Shown here piece by piece: positions 1-10,111 of a stretch of 47,396 nucleotides of DNA. Under the pieces are notes generated by a model that was given only the letters and a program-made list of their open reading frames with translations, had not been told where the DNA came from and did not search any database. Made by a program: the position numbers and the translations under genes. Within the stretch, counting starts at the first letter, position 1; each line of letters begins with the position of its first letter. The DNA is from Roridomyces roridus (Eukaryota > Basidiomycota > Agaricomycetes > Agaricales > Mycenaceae). Where the stretch lies: positions 1-47,396 of the forward strand of contig JARKIF010000228.1 in NCBI GenBank assembly GCA_029378245.1, given 5' to 3'.

Positions 1-253
1 GAGTCGCGCATGGGCGCCGATGCCAAGATTGACTTGGACAAAGTGGGCTTTCTTGCTTGCTGAGCCTGAGCATTTCTGACCCACTGCACAGAACGTGATT
101 GAGATCTCACGACCAGCGGTTCCCGTATACCAGACGGTAATTGACAAGACGAGGGGGCTGCACCTTCGTACATCTGGGCTGGGCACGGCGATCTCGCGTA
201 TAGGTGTAGCAGGACCGCAAGGGGCGGCTGGGTCCGAGGTAGTTGTACGATGA
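1..253 (+). CDS. 3' end of an unrecognised gene (5' cut by window)
   Basis: Two exons can be read. The first is in frame from base 1 to 42. A GT-AG intron of 49 nt follows (43-91). The last exon (92-253) encodes about 53 residues, beginning NVIEISRPAVPV and ending GSEVVVR before TGA at 251-253. A polyadenylation-like AATAAA overlaps the stop codon region directly. The visible piece has no motif I recognise. It is mildly hydrophilic with a Gly/Ala-rich end, and no membrane segment is seen. The start of the gene lies outside the window, so function cannot be assigned. The splice sites and open frame support a real gene end, but the evidence is short. Confidence 0.45.
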
Positions 254-307
254 ATAAAATATACTATTCACAGCGGAGTCCAGGAATTGATAGGCCCTTC
301 AATTGGC

Positions 308-488
308 TACCATTTTCAAAATTTCCATATGAGCAGTGGCGGCGCCAAAACCATCAGCGAAATCCGATTCAAAACCCATCGGGCTTGCCTTATAAGGGAA
401 CCCCGAAGCATGCCCGAAGCGTTTTTCATCTGATTTTACTTTTACTTTTGGCGCCGCCGTTACCCATTAGGAAATTTTGAAAATGGTA
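308..488. mobile_element. MITE with long terminal inverted repeats and TA target duplication
   Basis: The segment starts CTACCATTTTCAAAATTTCC and ends with its exact reverse complement. The pairing continues inward, with a few mismatches, through a GGCGCCAAAA block to give arms of about 45 bp. A TA dinucleotide sits at both outer edges (308-309 and 487-488), leaving a 177 bp body. There is no coding capacity for a transposase. Size, arms and TA duplication fit a non-autonomous Tc1/mariner-type (Stowaway-like) element. The family assignment is inference from structure; the inverted repeat is directly visible. It lies in the gap between the first gene and YIF1. Confidence 0.8.
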
Positions 489-564
489 GCGAACTGTGAC
501 AGCGTCTACACTTCCTTGGGCCTCCTCATGCTGTGATTTGTCGAAGTCGCCACGTTGATCAAAA

Positions 565-1750
565 ATGTCTTCGCCTCCGCCTCTGCGGCACACACGTGCC
601 TACCTCATCCTGCGTACATACCGAGCCACCGCCGTCCACACCCGGCTCGCCAACCACGGCTCCAAAGGATTCGCGTTCTTCGCCTCAGCCAAGGCCACAT
701 GCAGCAACCAGGCCAGCAGCAGCCGCCCTAATGCCCGCCACACGTTTCTGATACCACTACTCCCATTCCAGCACCAGCAAGCCCCACCCGGAGGCAAGGA
801 ACCAGCCCACGCCCCACATGATGCCGCCCCAGTTTGGTGCATTGGGAAAATGAAACGACGCGACGGCCCACTTCGGGAATGCATGCTCGGCCAAAGCGCA
901 GTCGCTGCTGGCCAGGACTACGTGCAACGCACGGTGCGTTCGTGTCAACCCAGACAGCTTCTCTTTGCTAACAACGACCTGCAGTGGGGTGGTATATCCC
1001 CCTGGCCCGTGTCAAGCCGCACTTCAACGTGTTCCAATTCATATGTTATTCGCAAGCTGAACAATCCATTCCTGTTTCCGTGGCTGCCACAAGCACTGGG
1101 GCCGGTAACTCACGGCGCTACGGAAGCAGGCCAGACAGAATGGCAGACACACCGCGAGGACGTCAACAGCCCGGATTTGTACATACCACGTAGGTTTTGG
1201 CGACCACTAAACTATATATTCTAACCTTCGCTAGTGATGGCCCTCGTCACGTATGTTCTGCTGTGCGCCTGGCATTCGGGAATACAGGAGCGATTCCATC
1301 CGCAGGTGCTGGGAGAGTCGGCGACGTGGGCTCTTATGGTGCTCATCTTTGACGCTGGGTTTGTCTGGCTGGGCTGCTACTTCCTCAACGTTCAGGTGCT
1401 CTCGTCGATTTCATTGCATATGGCGGTTACAAGTTTGTCGGGTGCGTTCTTTCCTAGTGTTTCATTTACTGCAACTCACAGCTTACAGGGTTATTCCCAT
1501 CCTGGTCGCTGGGTTCCTCAATCTCGGCCGCACGATTGGTTTCCTGATATTCTTCTATCTCTTTGCGGCTCAAGGTTTCTTCCTGATGCGTTCGATGCGG
1601 TCGGTTGTTCTGCCGGATGCTGCTACGCGCGCAGCCTCGGACCCGTATGCGAGCACGCCGTCTGCACCACAACGGCGCAGGCGAATCGGGTTCCTTCTAC
1701 TAGAGGCAGCTGCGCAATTCCTGTGGATGACACTTCTGGTTCGCATATAA
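565..1750 (+). CDS. YIF1: Yif1-like Golgi/ER membrane protein, reading frame interrupted
   Basis: Yif1 partners Yip1 and Ypt GTPases in ER-to-Golgi COPII transport. Family landmarks are visible in order: a Pro-rich N-terminus, PPQFGAL, NDATA, GQSAVAAGQDYVQR, VKPHFNV, SNSYVIRKL, EDVNSPDLYIP, MALVTYVLL, a Tyr/Lys-rich GGYKFVG, and hydrophobic helices ending TLLVRI before the stop. Introns at about 922-971, 1190-1235 and 1440-1488 restore frame where used. The landmarks lie in different frames with no room for introns between them (for example VPT, HPAYIP and EPPPSTPGSP). At least six single-base frame changes are therefore needed before base 1430. The last exon is clean. This is either a dying copy or uncorrected sequence. 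A conserved secretory gene with no clear nonsense substitution favours sequence error. Confidence 0.75.
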
Positions 1751-1966
1751 TAAAAATTGCCAGATCGAGAAGAAAGTGTAGCGTTGTTTCCACCTGTTTG
1801 GTTTCCATTCGATCTCGGAAGTAAAAAAATACATATTAGAGTAAGAAAGTCCTAGTATCGTCCACGGCCGTTGGCCTCCCATTGACGAGACGACCAACTG
1901 GTCAGTTACTGCCTCCAATCATGCACTAAGTCACATTGAGAAAGTCGGAAGGCAGGAAGGAACTAC

Positions 1967-2275
1967 TCACAGTAATGACAAAGTCACATCTCCGTGTACA
2001 CGTGCACGAATTTGCACGTCTACTTCCAGGTTGAGATCAAGCCTCAGCTTGAGCGTGTCGGATTTGCCACCCTTCTTCCCGCCCCCACCGCCGCCGGTGA
2101 CTTGGCCAAGAGTGTTTCCTAGCAATTCCCCGGCCTGGGGCATCTGCTGGGCAAGCGCATCACTGCTACGTGATTGCTGTTGCGGCTGCTGCGGCTGCTG
2201 TTGTCTGCTGCGACGGCTCTGTTGCTGAGGCTGAGGCTCGGGAGAGGCGGAACGGGAGCGAGTATCGTCAGACAT
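1967..2275 (-). CDS. Small conserved hypothetical protein, Gln/Ser/Arg-rich head and basic Gly linker
   Basis: Single-exon model of 102 residues, with ATG at 2273-2275 chosen because the frame upstream lacks another good start. The first half is low complexity, rich in Ser, Arg, Gln and Pro. Then come LLGNTLGQV, a Gly-Gly-Lys stretch, and an alternating hydrophobic/charged tail (LRLDLNLEVDVQIRARV) that looks like one or two beta strands. The stop codon overlaps a GTGAGT, so a spliced C-terminal extension cannot be excluded. No catalytic motif is seen and I do not recognise a named family. Its convergent neighbour is YIF1 and its divergent neighbour is the hypothetical gene at 2457. Confidence 0.6.
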   Translation of the reverse strand: MSDDTRSRSASPEPQPQQQSRRSRQQQPQQPQQQSRSSDALAQQMPQAGELLGNTLGQVTGGGGGGKKGGKSDTLKLRLDLNLEVDVQIRARVHGDVTLSLL

Positions 2276-2456
2276 GGGTTGTATTTTGTGTTTCCTTCGA
2301 GACAAATTCCGTGTATTTATGCACCCATGGATCTTGGAGTGACGAGTCGTGTCTGCCAATGTGGCTGCGTCAGTATGATGAAATACCTACCTCATCGCTA
2401 AGGCGCTATATCTGTATCAACACCTCCAAGTGGACACTCTCTCCAAAGATTCAGAA

Positions 2457-3168
2457 ATGGAACTACTCGGTATTGTTGGTGTTGCGGCAGGCTCAGTGGC
2501 CATTCCACTCGCAGCCGTCTCCACCGCCACCTCCGTCGCTAGTATCTCTCAAGGCGCAAGCGCACAGCAGGCAGGAGCACAAGGGGGCGGCGCCGCAGAT
2601 CCAAAGGATGACCCTCGCCTCGCAAAGTTTACCCTCCGCGTTAGTTGCCCCGCCGCTAACAAAGAACTCGATGGGAAAATCGTTGTCCTGAGGAAGGAGA
2701 AGGTGTGCCTATGTCCAACACAAACCACAGGGTATTATGACGCAACAGTTGTACCTCGACGACTCGGACCCAGCACATCGCACATTCGAAGACGGCCACC
2801 CTTTCGCCGGCTTTTATATCGAGTACCCCGTGGGCGACAAGCCGTTAGGCCTTGTCAGCACCATCTCTATCGATCCACCAGAACTTAATTGGATATTTGC
2901 ATCTAACGACACTCTTGAGCTCAAATATGGGAACAAGACTGCCAGCCAGGCCCACATCCATGGCCCGTGGGATTGGACGGAGGATGAGGAGGCCCTGGTG
3001 CTGGACGATTGGGAAGGATTTGTCGTTTTGGAGGAAGAGCCGGGCGTGTGGGCATTACATTATGACAGAGACGATGATCACTTGAGAGGCGTTCGCGGGG
3101 ACGATGATCCTCGGCGTGTCATAGAAGTAGGTCTGGAGAGGCGAATATTGAAAAAGCCCAGTTCGTAA
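2457..3168 (+). CDS. Conserved hypothetical protein with hydrophobic N-terminus and acidic C-terminal half
   Basis: Two exons, 2457-2702 and 2749-3168, joined by a 46 nt intron, give 221 residues. The start is the first ATG in frame (MELLGIVGV). The N-terminal 35 residues are hydrophobic and Ala/Ser/Thr-rich and could be a membrane anchor or signal segment. The rest looks globular, with several Trp-rich acidic strings (HGPWDWTEDEEALVLDDW and WALHYDRDDD). No known catalytic motif is apparent. It shares a short divergent promoter region of about 180 bp with the gene at 2275. The function is unknown. Confidence 0.65.
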
Positions 3169-3346
3169 TCTTGCACAAATGGACTTACGATTGTGGAACT
3201 TCTCCCGTTCCTGAGTTACAGCACGCACCACTCCAGTACTCCGCACCCCACTCTATAGCATCATCTCCACATTACAGAGTCGATGAATCACCACCTTGAA
3301 GTGTATAAAAGGTCTGGTCGAAATCGCATGGATATCCAAACTCACA

Positions 3347-4210
3347 ATGGCCGACGTATATCCACCCCACCAGAATCTCGATGACGACGCAGTCCCCCCG
3401 CCGCCCAACTTCGACCAGGATGACGACAACGTCTCCAGCACAACCAGCGACAACCGCACCGACCAGCAAAAGGAAGCCGACCGGCAGCTGGCAGAGCGTC
3501 TTTCCGCGCTAATCGAGAGCGCCAACAGCAAGTGCACGCCGTTGTGCAAAATGATCAGAAAGGTGTGTTCGTTGTAACATTGTCTCGAGCCGCGTCTCAA
3601 TCGTGTCGCAGCACATTGAGAACATGGAAGCGCAGAAAGAAGAGGATAGAGACGAAGCCCAGCTGGTCAAGAACGTCAGACCCCTCCTCCAGCAAGCCGA
3701 GACGATCCTGAACGAGACGAACGGTGCCATACGGGGTGCCGACCCCGACAATCGCTTGAGCAACAAGGCGAGACGGAACGTGCAGGACCACAAGGCAACT
3801 CCGGAGGAGCAACGCCTTGCAGAAGCCGTGAAAGTCGTAAGTCAAAGTCCCCGACTGGCCACAGTACGCTGATTATCGGATTAGCTTGTTGAGGAAGTCG
3901 GCGGAACGATCGAGTGGGCGCGAGACAAGCTTGACTCGTTCCCAAAGGCTAAGCGGGATCTAGGCCCTCTCCTCGATGCTCTTGGACGTGCGTAGCCAAT
4001 CATGAGGCAGATACCGAGCTGACGATATGTCCAGAACCCTTGACGCAGATCGTGGGCGGTGTTGGTCTCTTGCTCGCCGGTGTGCTCAACCTGGTTGGGA
4101 AACTACTCAAGGGGCTTGGACTTGATGGGCTCCTGAAGGGAATCGTTAGCGCCACGGGGTTGGACAAGATCTACAAGGGTCTCGGATTGGGCAAATGGTT
4201 GCAGATGTGA
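3347..4210 (+). CDS. DUF6987-like protein with glycine-rich amphipathic C-terminus
   Basis: Four exons (3347-3562, 3612-3836, 3885-3987, 4035-4210) keep frame throughout and give 239 residues. The N-terminal 40 residues are Pro/Asp-rich. A charged, probably coiled-coil middle follows (AERLSALIESANSK to NMEAQKEEDRDEAQ), then an alternating C-terminal region (PLTQIVGGVGLLLAGVLNLV and LLKGLGLDGLLKGIVSATGL) ending GKWLQM. That tail resembles DUF6987, which in other fungi closes long LEA-like repeat proteins. Here the protein is short and lacks such repeats. The family link is from memory and moderately sure. No enzymatic role can be stated. A run of AATAAT repeats follows the stop codon. Confidence 0.7.
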
Positions 4211-4384
4211 GAAGTATAATAATAATAATGGAATTGTACTTGGTAGCTGTAGAGGAAAATATCCTCTTTGATTCATGAGATTGGAAAAAGAGCTCGAATG
4301 TGGCGGAGCTTCTGGCCGAAGGAACTTTGAATGAGTGCAGAAGACAAGTTGAACATCAAACTGTAAACAGCTGAAAATACGATC

Positions 4385-5265
4385 TCATTCCTCCGCTAGA
4401 GTGTCCATGTAATCCCTCACCGAGTGCACGAAAGACGTGTCTCGTTTCATGCCCAGCGACAGCGCAAGAGAATTGTCAAAATCATCCGCCCACGAATACA
4501 GAGTGGCCTTGATAGCCGGGTTCTCTTTTTCCCCCACGAACGCGAGTCTGTCCTGCCCTCCCACCTCAACCAACGCGTCTAGCATGTCCTGTACCGTCAC
4601 CGCAAAGCCGGGCATATTGATTGGGCGCCGGTAGGTGCCAGGACATCCCTATCGAGTTACAGAACAACAAGGATGTCGTGCACCAACGTCTTGGGCGAAC
4701 CCAGTGTTGCCACGCTCGGTCTTCCAGCGGTACCTTTCCTTGAAACGTCTCGCAGATGATTCCGGATAAGAAGGATGAGATAGCGAGATAGTAGGGGAGC
4801 GTAGGGAAAAGCCGTGATCAGGTTCCTCCGAGTGAGATCGTGGATGAGCGTCTCGCAGATGACCTTCTGGCAGCCGTACGACATCTCGGGCGCAGTAGGG
4901 TCGTGCTCAGTGACCCCGGTCTTAGCGAAGCTGGAGGCATAAAGCACGCGTACGCCGGGGCGCGTCTTGGCCAGATTGAACAGCAGTGCGGATGTCGCGT
5001 CGAAATTGCCGCTGTAGCTAAGCTCAAGGTCCGCCTGGGCGCCAGAGGACACGATACCGTGGAGGAGGATGATACCGTGTATGTAGGATGATGACCGAGT
5101 CCAAAACCTTATGAACGAAGGTGGCAGAGAGGATTTGACGAGGTCCGTCTTGATACACTCGCCGTTTTTGGGGATTTTTGACCCGCGAGGAATGGATGGC
5201 TGTACGAAAAGTTGGTTCCCGTCCTGGGCCCAATGAAGCCAGCACCAGTAACCGGTATCTTCTTC
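4385..5265 (-). pseudogene. NAD-dependent epimerase/dehydratase, reading frame broken
   Basis: Extended short-chain dehydrogenase features are visible: a Rossmann VTGAGFIG near 5245, CIKTDLVKSSLPPSF, LHGIVSSGAQADLEL, NFDAT, LYASS, the catalytic SYGCQK (YxxxK), and a C-terminal MPGFAVTVQDMLDALVEVGG ending DTLAEE. Overall it resembles fungal D-erythronate dehydrogenase/DenD-type epimerases. These pieces occupy all three frames. In the 100 bases from about 4810 down, LRSPTIS, SSFLSGII and VATLGSPKT each need a different frame and no intron fits. No ATG stands directly before the Rossmann motif. I mark it as a pseudogene, but local sequencing indels could give the same picture. Confidence 0.65.
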
Positions 5266-5348
5266 ACCGTCGGTCTGGTATCGTTGCGTGTTCTCTGCGT
5301 GGGTTTTACCGTACCGCGTACTCCGGTGCAGAGGGGTCACACACTTGC

Positions 5349-7528
5349 ATGACGCTCGCGGAGGAGAGGAACATCAAAAAGGCCATCATGATATCAGTGA
5401 TGAACGCGACGCGTCCGCAACTTTGCCGCAAACTTGCTTTCGCCCTCATGCTGTTCAAAATCATCTTTGCTATTGCTGCCCTGTACTCAATAGCACTCCT
5501 CTCCTGGCGATTCTTTCGCGGCTATCTGCTTGATAAAAACCTTGGACTTCCGGACCTCGATTATCTGCACAAACGCCGGCCGAACAAGAAAAAGTTGAGA
5601 GGGACTGCGGTCATCTGTGGCGGCAGGTATTTCCGGGCTGTTTTCTTACAACTTGAAATCATGGAATTCCTAGCATTGCGGGACTGCTAGCTGCACGCGT
5701 CTGTCACGACCACTTTGAGCGTGTTCTCGTCGTTGAGGCCGAAGCTTGGGTGGCATCTGAAGAGGGTAGGAAGATTGCCGGGTATGACACGAAACCGCGC
5801 TCCCGTGTTGTCCAAAGTAAATCGTTACATGGTAGGTAACTTGCGGTAATTTGCGGTAGTCTATGCTGAATTCAGAAGCCTGCCAGTCTTTTCTCTTCTC
5901 AGGTCTGGAAAAACTCTTTCCCAATATCGAGTTAGAGTGTCGTCGGTCGAGCATTGCGTAGGTTCATCTCTTGCTCCAACCTCAAAACTCTGATTGCAGC
6001 TTTGCTAGAGTTCTACCTTCCAACCCACGTTTCAATGTCTCGGGGAGGCTTCTTCGACTTCCGTTTTCTGGTAGCAAATCCAGATTGCCCAAGACGATGT
6101 ATGTGGGTCGGCCCGGATTCGAGACTCTCCTCAGGTCTGTGGTGCACTTTTCAAGCTTCCAACCTAATCCCTACACCCAGACGCCTGGTTCTCGATCGTA
6201 ACGCCTATCCAAATATCGAATACATGGCCGGAACTGTCACCGACATTCGTCCAGACCCGCTAGACCACTCACGATTGAACACAGTCGTGATCAGAACCGA
6301 TACCGGTGCGCAAGAGTTTCAAGCTTCTCTTGTGGCAGGTCGGTGGGAGGTCAAGACCGTACACAGCTTCTTATTTCGGACCAGATTGCAGTGGGCCTGC
6401 GTGCGCCGGGATGAAATGGCTTCGCCAGAATGACTACGGTTATGCAGCCACATATCCTCGAGGAAAACTACCGCTGAACGAACTCAAGATCGCGTTCGAT
6501 CAGAAGTTGCGGTACTCGACCATGACCTTTCGCATCAGTCCAACATTCCACGATCAACTGCCGTTTCCGACAGCAGATTACTGGGATACACGACCCATAT
6601 ATACATTTCTGGAGGGCAAACCCGACAAAGGACGCGCAATGTTTGTGCTTACGCGACCGGATGGGGATCGACTCGTCGCATTTGCGGGGCACCACGGCGA
6701 CGAGCGATCGCAGCCCATGAATTTGGAGCAGCTGAAGGAGTGGGTCCGAGAACTTGTCACAGTCCAGCCAATTCCTGCGTGGGTTTTTGAGCTGCTAGAC
6801 ATGCTAGAGGAGGTCCAAGATTCGGCCTCGGTGTCCTTGGTGAATGTTGGTGTGTTTTTTTATTGACCCCCCTAGGCGTCCGTTCATTTCAGCCTAGCAC
6901 CAACATCGTATATTCGCTACCATCAGGCAACGAACTTGCCCTCCAACTGGATAGCTCTGGGAGACAGCGTCATGACCCGTACGTCCAATTTTGTAACATA
7001 TTCGATGCATACTCACCGATAGTAGTTAATCCCATTTTCGGGTGAGTCTTGGCGGCTGCTTATTTTCTTCTACCAACTGCCTTTTCACAGAGAAGGGTGC
7101 ACAAAGGCGTTCCGCTCCGCACTCGCGCTGCACAACGTCCTGCGTGACGTGCCATTAAACGTGACTAGTCTTCCTGTGGATTTTTCGTCCAAATTTTTCG
7201 CGGAGCATCATGACAAGACTGACTGGTATTGGGCGAATACACGGCTGATGGACTATGGCGTGAAAACAACGGTTCCCCTCCCAGGGGAGAGCCTATCCTC
7301 TGGGGCGTACCTCAGGTGGTATATCTCCCATCTACAGATCCTCGCAATCACCGTAAGCCGTTGGCCATTCTATTTTCCACCTAATACTGAAGAGCAAGCG
7401 AGTAGGACGATCAGGCCGGGCAGGTGATGTATGAGTCGGCCATGGGACTCGCCTCGCCGATTGATGCGTTCCACCCGAATCTGGTGGCCAAAATTTTATG
7501 GCGGGCGTGTTTTGGACCTAGGCCTTAG
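5349..7528 (+). CDS. FAD-dependent oxidoreductase (monooxygenase-like) with N-terminal membrane anchor
   Basis: About nine exons splice cleanly to TAG at 7526-7528. ATG at 5349 is the first in frame; 5388 is an alternative. Near residues 27-50 lies a hydrophobic helix (ALMLFKIIFAIAALYSIALL), then the dinucleotide-binding ICGGSIAGLLAARV, split by an intron inside its Ser codon. Further landmarks are LPKTMYVGRPGFETLL, DCSGPACAGMKWL, DGDRLVAFAGHHGD, and the second FAD motif with WIALGDSVMT followed by NPIFGEGCTKAFRSAL. The C-terminus is PIDAFHPNLVAKILWRA. This matches a basidiomycete family of FAD/NAD(P)-binding proteins related to halogenases and aromatic hydroxylases. The substrate is unknown. 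It is fully intact although the epimerase beside it is broken. Confidence 0.85.
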
Positions 7529-8095
7529 TTGGATGGAGGAAACGTTCGTACCCCGCCGGGAATCTCTACGTTTAGGCCGTTCGAGAACTTGTCTGTCACG
7601 GCGCCGGTCTTCAAGTGTCCTCGATTCCCCGCACAGATCCGAAGGACGCGTCTCCTTCATAATCAGACGAGAATGTCGACGTTGTTGCATGCTTTGACGA
7701 GGTTCTAGATGTCTAAATTCCGTGTGGGCTTGCCGCCGGTACACCTGAGAAATGTGGTAAAACGGAGCCCTACGGAGCCGTTAGTTCGTCTCTTTCCCAT
7801 GAACTGTCTTGAGTGCCATCCGGCATACAGAAATCCTACCAACCGGTCATTCCAATGTGAAAATCGATGAAGAGCAGCTGGGAAATAGGGCGACTTTGGA
7901 ATCGGATTAAATCTCCGCCTTTTTGAAATTGGGTCGGCAAGGCGTAACTTGTGATGCTGAGGAATGGAGAGGAGTAAATAGCATCGGCGTCAGTTGACCA
8001 GCTCCAGCCAATCAACGCGTCCCGCTTTGTCGTAACGTGGGGTAATAGCTCATATAAGAATGGGTCCAATTTCCTCCACTCTTCCTCCCACAACC
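7529..8095. other. Intergenic region upstream of catalase
   Basis: No open frame here shows recognisable protein features. The last 50 bases contain a TATA-like CATATAAGAA at about 8051, placed sensibly for the catalase promoter, and C/T-rich sequence just before the start codon. I see no repeat or RNA gene in the rest. Confidence 0.4.
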
Positions 8096-10009
8096 ATGCC
8101 TTCCAAGCAAGTCGCTGCTCTCGAGCCCGAATCTCAGCACTACACCACCTCCAACGGTGCCCCCGTCTCTGAGCCGTATTCAGCTCAGCGCGTCGGTGTC
8201 TTTGGTCCCCTCCTGCTCCAGGGTACTGTCTCTGCAGCTCTTACCGTACCATGGAGGCTCAATCGTCGTAGATTTCCACCACATCGACTTGCTCGCTCAC
8301 TTTGATCGTGAGTGGCTGCTGCCTTTGATGATGTCATCGCCGATCATCCTAATCTCTGCATCTAGGCGAACGTATTCCCGAGCGCGTCGTCCACGCCAAA
8401 GGCGCTGGTGCCCATGGATATTTCGAGGTCACCGAGGACCTGAGCGATCTCACCGATAACCCCTTCCTCAAGTCCAAAGGCAAGAAGGCTCGTGTCACCG
8501 CTCGGTTTTCGACTGTCGGCGGAGAGTCGGGCTCTGCTGATACCGCGCGGGATCCTAGAGGCTTTTCCATCAAGCTTAGGACTGAAGAAGGAAACTGGGA
8601 TTGGGTTTGTAAGTGTACTCGCACTTTCTCCTTCTTCTCTGACCCTCAACCCTCTCCTCCTCCTCCCTCCCTCCCCGTTGCAGTCAACAACACCCCAGTT
8701 TTTTTTGTGCGAGATCCCGCAAAGTTCCCCCACTTCATCCACACGCAAAAGCGCGACCCCCAAACGCATCTCAAGGATGCGGACATGTTCTGGGACTACC
8801 TCGGTCAAAACCCCGAGTCCATCCACCAAATTATGATCCTCTTCAGCGACCGCGGCACGCCTGACGGTTACCACAACCAGCACGGATATTCTGGACACAC
8901 CTTCAAGTGGTTCAAGAAGGACGGCTCCTTTGTTTACACGCAGGTTCATTGCCGCGCCGAGGGCGGCTTCAAGACCCTCAACAATGCTCAAGCCGGCAAG
9001 CTTGCAGGCGAAAACCCCGACTACGGTATCCAGAGCCTATTCGAGGCCATCGAGGTATGGATCCATGCTACCCCTCTCAGCTTCGCCTAATTATGTGTCG
9101 TAGAGCGGCCACTTCCCCACGTGGAACGTCTTTGTTCAGACCATGACGCCTGCTCAGGCTGAGCAGTTCAGATACAACGTCCTTGACCTCACCAAGGTCT
9201 GGCCTCACAAGGAATTCCCTCTGCGCCCTATCGGCAAACTGGTCCTCGACGAAAACCCCCAAAACTACTTTGCGGAAATCGAACAAGCCGCCTTCTCGCC
9301 GTCCCACCTCGTGCCGTACATCGAGCCGAGTGCAGACCCTGTCCTCCAGTCGCGTCTCTTCTCGTACCCCGACACTCACCGTCACCGTCTCGGCGTCAAC
9401 TACCAGCAGCTTCCTGTCAACGCGCCCATCGTTCCGGTTGCCAACTTCCAGCGTGATGGTGCTAGCACCTTCGTGTCTCAGGGAGCGCGCCCGAACTACC
9501 AGAGTTCGATAGTTCCGCTCAAGTACCTCGGCCCAGAAGGAACGCTCGAAGGCGGCGTCCGCGACTTTGAGCGCGAGGCCAAGCACGAGACTTTTGTCGG
9601 CGCCGCTATCCGTGACCTTAGTGAGATCACTGAACGTATGTGCTTCAGCTTTGTTGTGACTTGTTTGACTCACCATTTCTGTAGTCGACTTTGAGCAGCC
9701 GCGCGCCCTGTGGAGCAAGGTCTGGAATGACGCCCAGAGAGAGGCATACGTGCAGAACGTCGCTGCGCACTTTGGAGGCGTCAAGAGCCAGGTGGTCCGC
9801 GATCGCCAGCGTACGTGCCAGAGCATTCCTTGTTTCTGTTAACTAATATTCGTGCAGTCTCCGTCTGGGCTGCGGTTGACCAGGGGCTCTCCGACCGCAT
9901 TGCCAAGGCAGTCGGTGCTGCGTCCGTCAAGCCGCTCAAGGTCAAGCCCGCCGGCGAGACTCTCAAGTTCCGTGCCAATGTCGGTGTGTACGCGTCGGTC
10001 AAGTTGTAA
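8096..10009 (+). CDS. Monofunctional heme catalase
   Basis: Converts hydrogen peroxide to water and oxygen. Seven exons (8096-8222, 8272-8307, 8366-8608, 8684-9054, 9104-9635, 9685-9810, 9858-10009) give 528 residues with no frame problem, the normal size of a small-subunit catalase. The distal histidine motif ([17 protein letters not shown]), the substrate-channel segment [20 protein letters not shown], the distal Asn region ([20 protein letters not shown]) and the proximal heme-ligand signature ([14 protein letters not shown]) are all present. No signal peptide is seen; the C-terminus ASVKL is not a clear peroxisome signal. Exon 2 is only 36 nt. The last 18 nt of the coding sequence are also the first bases of the left arm of the large inverted repeat, and a degraded copy of its C-terminus occurs about 1.9 kb downstream. 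Confidence 0.95.
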
Positions 10010-10111
10010 ATGAGCAAAATGTATACTGTGAAGAATGTTGTACAATAAATGAATACCGTTGAGCAGACAAAAGAGGATGTATGCGCTCACGTGCCCAGAA
10101 ACGGTGTCCTC

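Noticed and set aside
2170..2400. Plus-strand Leu/Ala-rich frames opposite the small Gln-rich gene
   Set aside because: They are antisense shadows of CAG/CTG-rich codons of the minus-strand gene.
5349..7528. FAD oxidoreductase as another frame-broken gene
   Set aside because: The frame changes disappear once all short introns are placed. Every exon joins in phase from the start to TAG at 7526-7528.
7600..7740. Short minus-strand frame rich in Arg behind the FAD gene
   Set aside because: Composition follows the GC-rich strand bias, with no splice-supported extension or recognisable motif.
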